Assembly: GCF_000993785.3 (NCBI RefSeq)
Contig: NZ_CP009922.3
Coordinates: 3,162,001 to 3,226,000, forward strand
Origin: Streptomyces xiamenensis
GTDB taxonomy: Bacteria > Actinomycetota > Actinomycetes > Streptomycetales > Streptomycetaceae
Length of the DNA stretch: 64,000 nt
Direction: 5' to 3'
This document shows, in pieces, positions 49,558 to 58,561 of the stretch. Under the pieces are notes generated by a model. That model saw only the letters and a program-made list of their open reading frames with translations. It was not told the origin of the DNA and made no database searches. The translations under genes were made by a program, and so were the position numbers. Position 1 is the stretch's first letter; every line of letters begins with the position of its first letter.

Positions 49558-52500
49558 ACAGTTTGGAATCCCGAATCTCGGCACATCGCGACGATTTCGT
49601 GGAATACCTGCGCCGTCAACTGGTCGGTCCTGCGGGAGCCACTGATGAAATCCTCGTCGACCCACCGGATCGGCGTTATCTCATGGGCACTCTGTATCCA
49701 CGTGGGGCTTCCGTGCTGGAGCATTCCGGCGAGGAGGGTGAGCAGGATTTCAGCGAGTCGGAGACCGGTGGCGGCGAAGAGGACAGCTTCGCTGACGATC
49801 CCGTGGCCGAGGCGAATGCCTGGCTCCCCTCCTCGCTCGGATTCTCCTTCTTCACCGAGTCCGACCGTATCGAGGTTACCTGTGCTGCATCCCGTTATCT
49901 GACGGTTCGCGATGGCGGGCGACGCACTTGGCACAGACAGCCCCGCCTGAGCTCCACCGAAACCATTGCCGCCGGGCAGTCCTCCCCCATTCCGGTGTTG
50001 GACGGGCACGGTCGGCTCCACGTCCGGTGGCGCACCCTCGGCGCAGGACACCTCGTCACCTGTGTGCTCGCCAATGCTCATGATGAGGAGGAGAACGCGC
50101 ACAAGGATCGAGAGAGGATGCTCTTCCAGGCCGCACTGCGAGCAACGACGATCGATGGGAAGATCCTCGAGTACCCGAGCACGCGTCTCAACAGCCGTGA
50201 TGAAGAGGAACAGGAACTTCGGGTTCAGTACGGTCACATCGTGACTCGAGCCGTCGGACACGGCTGCGCGGTGGAGTGGGACGACGACGAGGACAGCGAG
50301 GTCGTCACCGTACGTGCCCAGGTGATGCCTCAGCAGATGGTCGAGCACATCAAGCCGGACGGCGACACTGATCTGGCGGTTCTCAAGCTCGCGCACTTGT
50401 CCCGGCCGGAACTCGGCGCGGAGGATCTCCGTGCCGAGCTGCGAGCCTTCGTCCACGGCTATCGCATCTGGTTCGACTCCCAACGGTCGAAGGCGGAGGG
50501 TTTCAAGGGTTGGGCAGTCGCGCCGGCCGACCGGATACTCGCCCGGATCGAGACCGCCCTTGACCGGATGTCATCCGGTGTGGAGGCGCTCACCGCACCG
50601 ACGCCGACAGGGGCGAAGGCCCGTGAGGCATTTCGTCTCGCCAATCGGGCCATGGCCCTTCAAATGCTCCACAGCCGCCCAGAACTTGCCGGCAGCCGTC
50701 GACGCAGAAACACGGCGCTTGTCGAACTGGACGAGCCCGATGACGCCTACGCATGGCACCCGTTCCAGCTCGCCTACTTCCTGCTCGTGGTCGAGGGCCT
50801 GATGTACCCCGAGCACGAGGATCGCGGCACGGTCGACCTCATTTGGTTTCCTACCGGCGGTGGTAAGACGGAGGCCTATCTCCTTACCGCCTGCTTCGAG
50901 ATCCTGTGGCGGCGGCTGCGGTACGGAGCGGCCGGGGGCGGCACGGCAGTGCTGAGTCGCTACACGCTGAGCCTTCTCACCACCCAGCAGTTCCAGCGGA
51001 CAGCGACAGCCATCTGTGCCCTTGAATACATGAGGAGAGGACACGACGGCCGGCCGGCTCACGACCTCGGTGAGGAGCCCATTTCCATCGGGCTGTGGGT
51101 GGGAAGGGAGACAACGCCGAACAGGATCTCGGCGGCGCAAGAAGATCTCGAGGCGCTCAAGCAGATGAACCAACCGGACGATCGCTTCCTATTGGAACGT
51201 TGCCCCTGGTGCGGTACCGAGATCGTTCCGGAGCGGCAGGGGCAGAACAAGGACTTCGGGATTCGGGCGGACGGTGTCACGACCTCCTTCTTCTGCCCCC
51301 GTGCCACCTGTGTCTTCCACGATCTGCTTCCGGTGTCTGTCGTGGACGAGCAGATCTATCGGGAACCACCCACCTTTGTGCTCGGCACGGTCGACAAATT
51401 TGCCCGATTGGCCTGGGAAACTGCGGCGGGAAACCTGTTCGGCAGGAACGGAGGACGACCGCCCTCGCTGGTGATCCAGGACGAGTTGCACTTGCTGTCC
51501 GGCCCGCTGGGGACGACAGTGGGCCTCTACGAGTCGGCAGTCCTCGAACTGTGTGCCTGGGGTGGTGAGATGCCGAAGGTGATCGCCTCGACGGCAACGA
51601 TCCGTCGCTCCCAGGACCAGGTCCGCCGGTTGTACGGTCGGCCGACGCAACTCTTCCCCCCGCCGGGGCTCAAGGCGGGACACTCCTATTTCGCCTCGCC
51701 GGACAAGGATCGACCCGGGCGCCTGTACGTGGGCGTCATGGCCCAGGGGCACACCGCGTCTACGGCCACCGTCCATGTGGGAGCGGCAGCACTGCAGGCG
51801 CCGAAGGAGACCTGCGACGATGATTCCCTGCGGGACGCCTACTGGACGGCGGTCGCCTACCACAACAGCCTGCGGGAGCTCGGAAGAACGGTCACGATCG
51901 CAAGGGACGACATCCCCGCACGGTTGGAGCACTTGACGAAGGGCGGCTCGCTGCGGCGTGAGCTCGGCGACGAAGCGGTGGTGGAGCTCACCAGCCACAT
52001 TCCGCGCCCCGAGCAGCCCAGGATCCTGGAGCGTCTCGGCAAGAACTTCAAGGAGTCCGGCAGCGTCTCTTTCCTGGCGACGACGAACATGTTGTCCGTG
52101 GGGGTCGATGTCGCGCGTCTGGGCCTCATGCTGATGAATGGGCAGCCCAAGACGACATCCGAGTACATTCAGGCAACCAGTCGTGTGGGGCGGCGCCACG
52201 TGCCGGGTCTGGTGGTGACGGTCTTCCGGTCGACCAAACCTCGTGACCGATCCCATTACGAATCCTTTGGTGTCTACCACCGCTCGCTGTATCGGCATGT
52301 CGAGCCCACGAGCGTCACACCATGGTCCTTGCCCTCGCGCAGCAGGGCTCTGCATGCTGTACTCACGATCCTCGTTCGGCACGGGATCGGACTCGACCTG
52401 GAGAACAGGGCGGGAGACATTCTCCATCACGAGGATGGGGTGGCAGCGATTCGTGATTTGGTGGTGGATCACGTGAGCCGAGCCGATCCGGAAGAGGCCG

Positions 52501-52718
52501 AGTCCGCCGCCGATCAGTTGGATTTCTTGATCGACGAATGGCAACAGGAAGCCGAGATCGCACGCGGGGAAGGACGCCGCCTCTACTATCAGCCCCAGGG
52601 GCGGGGACCTTTTACCGCACTCCTCACCGATTTCGGCAAAAAGGGGGGGCTGTGGGAGACGCCTCAATCGATGCGCAATGTTGATCGCGATTGTCTCGTT
52701 GTCGTGAAAGGAGCGTGA
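49554..52718 (+). CDS. DrmA-like SF2 helicase of a DISARM-type system
   Basis: A 1054-residue helicase. A large N-terminal region (1-420) with long strands precedes the P-loop PTGGGKT (433-439). A zinc-like CPWCG / CPRATC insert follows (about 545-590). The Walker B is DELH (643-646, in VIQDELHLLSGPLG), then ASTATI, TNMLSVGVDVARL and QATSRVGRR (motif VI, near 876). The PTGGGKTEAY/DELHL combination and the length are typical of DrmA, which with DrmB forms the DISARM core complex that loads on free DNA ends. The ATG overlaps the NERD gene stop by four bases. drmB follows after five bases. Confidence 0.88.
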   Translation: MNSLESRISAHRDDFVEYLRRQLVGPAGATDEILVDPPDRRYLMGTLYPRGASVLEHSGEEGEQDFSESETGGGEEDSFADDPVAEANAWLPSSLGFSFFTESDRIEVTCAASRYLTVRDGGRRTWHRQPRLSSTETIAAGQSSPIPVLDGHGRLHVRWRTLGAGHLVTCVLANAHDEEENAHKDRERMLFQAALRATTIDGKILEYPSTRLNSRDEEEQELRVQYGHIVTRAVGHGCAVEWDDDEDSEVVTVRAQVMPQQMVEHIKPDGDTDLAVLKLAHLSRPELGAEDLRAELRAFVHGYRIWFDSQRSKAEGFKGWAVAPADRILARIETALDRMSSGVEALTAPTPTGAKAREAFRLANRAMALQMLHSRPELAGSRRRRNTALVELDEPDDAYAWHPFQLAYFLLVVEGLMYPEHEDRGTVDLIWFPTGGGKTEAYLLTACFEILWRRLRYGAAGGGTAVLSRYTLSLLTTQQFQRTATAICALEYMRRGHDGRPAHDLGEEPISIGLWVGRETTPNRISAAQEDLEALKQMNQPDDRFLLERCPWCGTEIVPERQGQNKDFGIRADGVTTSFFCPRATCVFHDLLPVSVVDEQIYREPPTFVLGTVDKFARLAWETAAGNLFGRNGGRPPSLVIQDELHLLSGPLGTTVGLYESAVLELCAWGGEMPKVIASTATIRRSQDQVRRLYGRPTQLFPPPGLKAGHSYFASPDKDRPGRLYVGVMAQGHTASTATVHVGAAALQAPKETCDDDSLRDAYWTAVAYHNSLRELGRTVTIARDDIPARLEHLTKGGSLRRELGDEAVVELTSHIPRPEQPRILERLGKNFKESGSVSFLATTNMLSVGVDVARLGLMLMNGQPKTTSEYIQATSRVGRRHVPGLVVTVFRSTKPRDRSHYESFGVYHRSLYRHVEPTSVTPWSLPSRSRALHAVLTILVRHGIGLDLENRAGDILHHEDGVAAIRDLVVDHVSRADPEEAESAADQLDFLIDEWQQEAEIARGEGRRLYYQPQGRGPFTALLTDFGKKGGLWETPQSMRNVDRDCLVVVKGA

Positions 52719-52723
52719 ACTCC

Positions 52724-54613
52724 ATGAAGGACATTCGTCACAAGGTTCGCCGAACGCAGACCATCGTTCCATTCGGCGTCGGCGGAGTCATGGATGTTCT
52801 CGGCGAGTCATTTGTGGCCGCGGATATTCGCAGTTGGCCGGCGGCAGCGGAGGGAGTCGACTCGCCGCGGCTCGCAAATAAGTTGCGGGTAGATGGATTT
52901 CGTTCGGCCCCGGTCATTCCTTCCGGAAAGGCTGCGTACGCGACCCGTCTCGGTCCTGGATATGTGCGATTTCCGAAGTGGCTGTTCTGTCCGCGCTGCA
53001 GAGACATGCAACTGTGGCACACGGATCGCGAGGTGCGGAACAGGCCGCCCACTTGCGGAAGGTGTGCCGACCGATCCCAGTTGGCCCCGATGCGCTTCAT
53101 CCAGGTGTGCCGTGCAGGCCACATGGCGGACATCGACTGGCGTCGGTGGGCCCACTCGAGGAGCGATGCGCACGAGCAACGCCAATGCCAGGTCCGTCGG
53201 CTTCGATTCGTTGCCACCCCCGAATCGTCCGGACTCGAGGCGCTGCGTGTCGTCTGCGTCACCTGCCGGGCCGCGCGCGATCTGCTCGGGATCAGCCGGA
53301 AGAATATTCTCAAGCAAATTGGCCAGCGATGCACCGGAAGCAATCCGTGGCAGTCCTCCCCTGGCGCGGAAGATGCCTGCGATGAGATACCGCAGGCCGT
53401 TCAGCGTGGCGCCTCAAATGTCTATTTCCCCGTCATCCACTCGGCCATTGATATTCCTTCACCTGTTGGTTCTCCGCAGGAGGAAGAATTGGTTCGAACG
53501 GTTATCAACCACAAATATTGGCCGGACTTCAACAGTGCAGAAAATGGCCCGATTTCCGATGCATTGGTCACTGTGATTTCCGAGCAATGTGGAGTAACTC
53601 CGGAGTTTGTGAGATCTGTCCGGAATCGTGTCGATGGCGATGGCCTCTCGACCTTGTCGGGTGGGGACGCGGAGGACGACCTCAGCATCGCTGAATGGAC
53701 TGCTTTTTCAGCCCCTGAATCGGTCGCAGACTCGAAGACGTTCGCGGTGCGTCGCACAAGCCTGGGAATCGACGAGGCTGCCCCGGTGTCGATGAGGGAA
53801 TTGAACTCCGTCGTTTCTACGGTCGTCGTGGCCGACCGGGTTCGCGAAGTCCGCGCTCTCGAAGGGTTCTCGAGGTACGAGCCTTCAGGGGAGAGCGAGG
53901 AGGGGGAAGGTGGCACCATTGTGTCCGTCAACACGGTGACCCGAGCCCCCTGGCTTCCGGCGGTGGAAACCTATGGTGAGGGAATCTTCGTCGCCGTGGA
54001 TGAGCAGCGTCTGCACTCCTGGGAGAGTCTGGCGCCGGTACGCGAATGGACACGGCGGATCCAGCGTGATCTGGAAGCCTCGTTCAAGGCCGACCGATTG
54101 AGAGCGAAATCCGGCCCGGATCTTCTCCCCAGGTTCGTAATGCTGCACACGCTCGCTCATCACTTCATCCGGCAACTGTCCTATGACAGTGGGTACAACG
54201 CAGCCTCCCTGCGTGAACGCGTCTACGCCAGGTCACACCCAGCCGGCCGAGAGCTTCCGGCCCAGGCGGGAGTGTTCATCTACACCGCTGCCGGGGATGC
54301 GGAAGGCACTCTGGGCGGCCTTGTCCGTCAGGGGCAGCCGCCTCATCTGGCGGAAACCTTGATCCGACTGCTCGAATCAGCCCAATGGTGTTCACAGGAC
54401 CCCCTGTGCGCGGATTCCACCGGAAGATCATTGGCCAACCTCAACCGAGCTGCCTGCCATGCCTGCACCTTGCTTCCGGAGACATGCTGTGAAATCGACA
54501 ACTCCCTCCTGGACAGAACTTTGTTGATCGGTGACGGTGAGGTTCCCGGGTTCTTTCGTGACATCGTCAGGACCGCGTTGGAGGAATCGGCTGACGCCGT
54601 TGATCCGTGGTGA
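52724..54613 (+). CDS. DrmB-like DUF1998 protein
   Basis: A 629-residue protein. The N-terminal motif VRRTQTIVPFGVGGVMDV is typical of DrmB. A zinc knuckle FCPRCRDM / CGRC lies near 85-115. The C-terminal DUF1998 domain has RFVMLHTLAHHFIRQLS followed by the cysteine cluster CSQDPLC...ACHACTLLPETCCE, another zinc site. In DISARM, DrmB partners DrmA for DNA binding. The ATG at 52724 lies 10 bases after AAAGGAG, five bases beyond the drmA stop. Codon usage is looser and more A/T-rich than in flanking core genes, consistent with transfer. The 3' end overlaps the next gene. Confidence 0.88.
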   Translation: MKDIRHKVRRTQTIVPFGVGGVMDVLGESFVAADIRSWPAAAEGVDSPRLANKLRVDGFRSAPVIPSGKAAYATRLGPGYVRFPKWLFCPRCRDMQLWHTDREVRNRPPTCGRCADRSQLAPMRFIQVCRAGHMADIDWRRWAHSRSDAHEQRQCQVRRLRFVATPESSGLEALRVVCVTCRAARDLLGISRKNILKQIGQRCTGSNPWQSSPGAEDACDEIPQAVQRGASNVYFPVIHSAIDIPSPVGSPQEEELVRTVINHKYWPDFNSAENGPISDALVTVISEQCGVTPEFVRSVRNRVDGDGLSTLSGGDAEDDLSIAEWTAFSAPESVADSKTFAVRRTSLGIDEAAPVSMRELNSVVSTVVVADRVREVRALEGFSRYEPSGESEEGEGGTIVSVNTVTRAPWLPAVETYGEGIFVAVDEQRLHSWESLAPVREWTRRIQRDLEASFKADRLRAKSGPDLLPRFVMLHTLAHHFIRQLSYDSGYNAASLRERVYARSHPAGRELPAQAGVFIYTAAGDAEGTLGGLVRQGQPPHLAETLIRLLESAQWCSQDPLCADSTGRSLANLNRAACHACTLLPETCCEIDNSLLDRTLLIGDGEVPGFFRDIVRTALEESADAVDPW

Positions 54614-55710
54614 AGATCCCGTCCCTCCTGGACCTGCGGGCCGAGCAGACGGCGACCATCGATCTCCCTTTCCAGGGACATCACGTCATCACTGGGGCAC
54701 CCGGTGGAGGAAAGAGCGTGATGGCCCTGTATCGGGCTTGGTCCGTGGCGACGACGGGACGCAAGGTTGTTCTGCTCACGCGATCCAATCTGTTGCAGCA
54801 GTACCTTTCCCAAATGGCACCAGAATTGATGGACTCCCTTCATGTCACCACTTTCCATCGATGGGTCAAGAAACTCTGGGGAGCTTGTTTTCGGTGCGAT
54901 CCGCCATCGATCGATGAGGAGGGATGGAGGTACGACTGGGTCGAGATGATCAGAGCCTGCATCGTTGGCCGCGTCAGCTCGAATGCGCATCTTGTGATCG
55001 ATGAGGGGCAGAACCTCCCTGTCGATTTCTTTCGACTGGTTCGCTCCCTCGGCATGAGTGCCACCGTTTTTGCCGATGGGAATCAGCGTATCGGTGATGA
55101 TGAGAGCACCTTGTCCGAGATCTGCAGGGCGCTCGGAGTGCAAAGCGAACCTCTGGTGCTGCAGGACAATCACCGGAACAGTCGAGAGATTGTCATGCTG
55201 GCATCGGAGTTCCGAAAGGACGTCCTGGGTGACGTGCCGTTGCCGGAACGTGCCGGGCGTACACCCACGGTGCGAGGTGTCCCTTCGTCGGAGTACCTGG
55301 TGGCCGAGGTCGCGAGGTACTTCGGTGCACATCCGGAGCGCAGCATCGGCATCATTTGTCGATCAACACGGATGCTCTTGGATGTGCAGAGCGGCCTCAG
55401 GCGCTTGGGGCTCGCCGGACACACTCAGACCTATGTCCACGACGATCGACATCGTCGTACAGTCGATTTCTCTGCCCGCCCCATTCATGTGGTGACCACG
55501 GCCAGCATGAAGGGACTCGAGTTCGACAGCGTCTTTGTTCCGGATCTCGACGCCTACACGGAGGATCCGACCGGCGTCGACGTTCGCCTCCGCCTCTTCG
55601 TGCTGTGCACCCGGGCCCGAGAGGATCTCTACTTCGCCCATCGTGGACCGGAAGAGCCTGCGGTCCTCTCCGGCATTCCGGATTCCTTGTTGGCCCGTCA
55701 CGCGGCTTGA
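54607..55710 (+). CDS. Small SF1 helicase-like ATPase of the island
   Basis: A 367-residue protein consisting of a minimal UvrD-like motor: P-loop GAPGGGKS (30-37), TTFHRW, Walker B IDEGQN (131-136), DNHRNS, TTASMKGLEFDSVFVPDL and LFVLCTRAREDLYFA (motif VI). It resembles the motor half of the NERD fusion protein in the same operon but has no nuclease domain. The GTG at 54607 overlaps the drmB stop; GTG 54610 is an equally good start. It may work as a second translocase in the complex or regulate it. It is the last gene of the rightward operon and of the island. Confidence 0.82.
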   Translation: MVKIPSLLDLRAEQTATIDLPFQGHHVITGAPGGGKSVMALYRAWSVATTGRKVVLLTRSNLLQQYLSQMAPELMDSLHVTTFHRWVKKLWGACFRCDPPSIDEEGWRYDWVEMIRACIVGRVSSNAHLVIDEGQNLPVDFFRLVRSLGMSATVFADGNQRIGDDESTLSEICRALGVQSEPLVLQDNHRNSREIVMLASEFRKDVLGDVPLPERAGRTPTVRGVPSSEYLVAEVARYFGAHPERSIGIICRSTRMLLDVQSGLRRLGLAGHTQTYVHDDRHRRTVDFSARPIHVVTTASMKGLEFDSVFVPDLDAYTEDPTGVDVRLRLFVLCTRAREDLYFAHRGPEEPAVLSGIPDSLLARHAA

Positions 55711-55738
55711 CACTCGGTGAAGTCGCCGAGGGGTGAGG

Positions 55739-56506
55739 TCAGGGCTCGTGGCGGAAGAGGAGGTCTTTCACCGCGTGGCCCTTGGAGAGGCCCTGGGACT
55801 CGAAGCGGGTGAGGGGGCGGGACTCGGGGCGGGGGGTGAAGGTCTGGGTGGGGGAGAGGTTCGTCAGGGTGGGGGACGCGGTGAGGGTCTCCAGCATCGC
55901 GTCGGCGTACGGTTCCCAGTCCGTCGCGCAGTGCAGCAGCGCGCCCGGGGCCAGCCGGGTCACCGCCAGGTCGATGAAGTCGCGCTGGATGATGCGGCGC
56001 TTGTGGTGGCGCTTCTTCGGCCAGGGGTCCGGGAAGTACACCCGAAGGCCCGCCAGGGAGGCCGGCGGGAGCATCTCGCGCAGCAGGATGATCGCGTCGC
56101 CGTTGGCCACCCGGACGTTGGTCAGGTCCCGCTCCTCCGCCAGCCGCAGCAGGTTGCCCTGGCCGGGGGTGTGCACGTCCACCGCCAGGATGCCGGTGTC
56201 CGGGTCGGCCGCCGCCATCGCCGCCGTGGCCTCGCCCATGCCGAAGCCGATCTCCAGCACCACGGGCCGGCCGGCGAAGAGGGCCGGCAGGTCCAGGACG
56301 GACTCCCCGTCCACCTCCAGGCCCCACTGCGGCCACAGCCGCAGCAGCGCCTCCCGCTGCGCGGTGGTGACCCGGCTGCGGCGGGGCTGGAAGCTGCGGA
56401 TGCGGCGTTCGTGGCGGTCGCCCGCGGGGTCGGCCGCCGGGCCGGTGCCCGCCGCGAACATGGGGCGGGGGGCGTCGGTCGGCGTGGGGTTCGGTTCGTT
56501 GTGCAC
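55739..56506 (-). CDS. trmB: tRNA (guanosine(46)-N7)-methyltransferase TrmB
   Basis: A 255-residue SAM-dependent enzyme that makes m7G46 in the variable loop of tRNAs. The SAM motif is VVLEIGFGMGEATAAMA, followed by AVDVHTPG, VANGDAIILLREM and the family-specific YFPDPWPKKRHHKRR. The C-terminal LTRFESQGLSKGHAVKDLLF completes the fold. An N-terminal Pro/Ala-rich extension of about 45 residues is typical of actinobacteria. The GTG at 56506 is the earliest sensible start. It forms the right flank of the defence island, with 28 bases to the island's last stop. Confidence 0.95.
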   Translation of the reverse strand: MHNEPNPTPTDAPRPMFAAGTGPAADPAGDRHERRIRSFQPRRSRVTTAQREALLRLWPQWGLEVDGESVLDLPALFAGRPVVLEIGFGMGEATAAMAAADPDTGILAVDVHTPGQGNLLRLAEERDLTNVRVANGDAIILLREMLPPASLAGLRVYFPDPWPKKRHHKRRIIQRDFIDLAVTRLAPGALLHCATDWEPYADAMLETLTASPTLTNLSPTQTFTPRPESRPLTRFESQGLSKGHAVKDLLFRHEP

Positions 56507-56608
56507 AGTGGTGCCATGGTACGTCCGGGGGGCGATGTGACCGGGGTCATACCCGGCACCGGCCCTTACCGGCCATGCCGGGGGCCAGTGCCTCTGTCAT
56601 GTGCAACG

Positions 56609-58045
56609 TCACGCAGGAGCAGCCAGGAGCGGACGGGCCTGCTCCTGGAGTTCTTTGACCAGCGGTTCGTTGCCGTACGGGGCCAGCCGGTGCAGCAGAT
56701 CGCGCACATAGTCGGTGGTGCGCGCCGAGGAGATGCGGGCGGCCACCTCCACGGCCCGGGCGCCGACCGCCACCGCCGCGTCCAGATTGCCCGATTCCAG
56801 TTCCGCGACCGCCGCGACCACCAGCCGCAGCCCGTGGGAGCGCACGAACTCCTCGGTGGGCTCCTGCAGCGCCCGTTCCGTGAAGCGCCGCACCTGACCG
56901 GGCAGCTTCAGGTCGCTGTAGCACTCGGCGGCGTCGGCGGCCAGCCGGTCGTAGGCGTAGAAGGACAGCCAGCTCGGGTCGCCGTCTCCGGGACGGGAGC
57001 GCTCCAGCCAGCCCTCCGCCGCGGAGAGCGCCGAGCCGCAGCCCGGCGCGTCGTTGGCCTTCGCCAGCGCGCGCGCCTCCACCAGGTGGAAGAAGCTCAT
57101 GGTGCGCGCGGTGGCCAGGGAGCGGTTGCGTTCCAGGGCCGCCTGGGCGAGGTCCACGCCTTCCTCGGCGAAGCCGCGGTAGGTCGCCTGGAGGGACATG
57201 GAGGCCAGGACGTACCCGCCCAGCGGTACGTCGGCCGCGGCCTTCGCCAGCCGCAGCGCCTGGATGTAGTACCGCTGCGCCGCTTCCTGCTGGCCGGTGT
57301 CGAAGGCCATCCAGCCGGCCAGCCGGGTGAGTTCGGCGGTGGCGCGGAAGAGGGATCGGCCGACCTCGTCGCTGTAGCTGCCCAGCAGCAGCGGCGCCGC
57401 GTCGGTGCGCAGGCATTCCGGCACCATCGAGGAACGCCAGTCCCCGCCGCCGTACTTGGAGTCCCAGCGGCGTGCCTCCTCGGCGGCCTCCTGGAGCTTG
57501 GACACGTCCGAGTGCCCGACCCGGCCCCAGCCGCCCTCACGTGGGGGCACCTCCCGGCCGGAGGCCGGGGGGCGTTCGGCCTCGCGGGTGACGGTGGCGT
57601 CGGCCGGGCGTATCAGCCAGCGGGACACGGGGGTCGCGTAGGCGCTGACCGCGAAGGAGCCGGCGAGCGACTGCCAGATCCCCTTGCCGGGCGAGGAGTC
57701 GAGCCGGTACAGCTCGGTGGCGGACTCCACGGCGTGCGCGACCTTGCGCGGGAACGCCAGACCGACCTCCGGCGCCGGATCGGTGTCCGCGAGGCCGATC
57801 TCGTGCAGCGGCACGGGCCTGCCGAGCTTGCTGCTGATGGCCGCCGCGATGAGATGCGGGGCGGAGCCCTGGGGCACCATCCCCTTCGTCACCCATCGTG
57901 CGACGGAGGTTTTGTCATATCTCAGAGTCAATCCCCGCTGCGAGCCGAGATCGTTCACCCGGCGCGCAAGACCGGCGTTACTGATACCGGCCAGAGCGAG
58001 GATCGTCCCCAGCTTCTCGTTCGGCCCGCGTTGCTCCCTGGTCAT
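56609..58045 (-). CDS. NsdA-type TPR regulatory protein (sporulation-associated)
   Basis: A 478-residue protein. An N-terminal DNA-binding-like helical domain ([27 protein letters not shown], with SVARWVTKG) is followed from about residue 190 by TPR-like helical repeats ([28 protein letters not shown] and others). Streptomycetes have several such regulators, including the NsdA family of negative regulators of differentiation and antibiotic production. Which member this is cannot be told. ATG 58045 (MTREQRGP) is preferred; a GTG seven codons upstream is the alternative. It is leftward, in the same direction as trmB, with a gap of about 100 bases. Confidence 0.8.
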   Translation of the reverse strand: MTREQRGPNEKLGTILALAGISNAGLARRVNDLGSQRGLTLRYDKTSVARWVTKGMVPQGSAPHLIAAAISSKLGRPVPLHEIGLADTDPAPEVGLAFPRKVAHAVESATELYRLDSSPGKGIWQSLAGSFAVSAYATPVSRWLIRPADATVTREAERPPASGREVPPREGGWGRVGHSDVSKLQEAAEEARRWDSKYGGGDWRSSMVPECLRTDAAPLLLGSYSDEVGRSLFRATAELTRLAGWMAFDTGQQEAAQRYYIQALRLAKAAADVPLGGYVLASMSLQATYRGFAEEGVDLAQAALERNRSLATARTMSFFHLVEARALAKANDAPGCGSALSAAEGWLERSRPGDGDPSWLSFYAYDRLAADAAECYSDLKLPGQVRRFTERALQEPTEEFVRSHGLRLVVAAVAELESGNLDAAVAVGARAVEVAARISSARTTDYVRDLLHRLAPYGNEPLVKELQEQARPLLAAPA

Positions 58046-58561
58046 CCGCGCACCCCTGACACACACCGACGCCTTCCGCCAACCCAGCGTAGTTCGGTGC
58101 CTGCTGACCGTTAAGGGGTTTGTTCCCGGATGGCGGAATCATGTCCGTACACAGATTCGAGCGCTTCCCCTCTTCCGGATTGTGCTCCGGGCATGTGGCC
58201 GTGCGCCCGGGTGTGCGCTCTGGGCACCGGGCGGGGGCAGAGGTTCGATGGATAACGCGTGGGTCGGCCCGTTGGCCCTCAGGGTTCCGGCGGGCCGGGG
58301 GAGCCGCCGTCTCATTCCCCGCGGACGGCGGTCTGGTCCGGGAGACGACCAGCGTCTCCCGGACCACAACATCTTCCGCCCTCCGGGCGACCTCGCCAAC
58401 GGCCTTTCCCCAGCCAGAGTTTGGCCGAAACACACCGGTTTTTCGGGGCGGGTGCCGGAGCCGGTCGGTTTGGCATGCCCGCCGAACACCGCCCTGGGTA
58501 TGTCCCGTTCACCTCGCTCCCATGGCAGCATGGGGCCTAAGGTCCAGTGGGGGAGGCGGCG
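58046..58561. other. Gene-free divergent promoter region
   Basis: About 515 bases between the TPR regulator (leftward) and the asparagine-synthase-like gene (rightward). No open frame with good codon bias and ribosome site is found. Local A/T-rich segments (near 58105 and 58420) may hold promoters. No repeats or known RNA elements are recognised. Confidence 0.4.

Noticed and set aside
40560..55740. Prophage or integrative element around the defence island
   Set aside because: No integrase, transposase, plasmid or phage structural gene and no flanking direct repeats or tRNA at the edges were found, although lower GC suggests acquisition by transfer.
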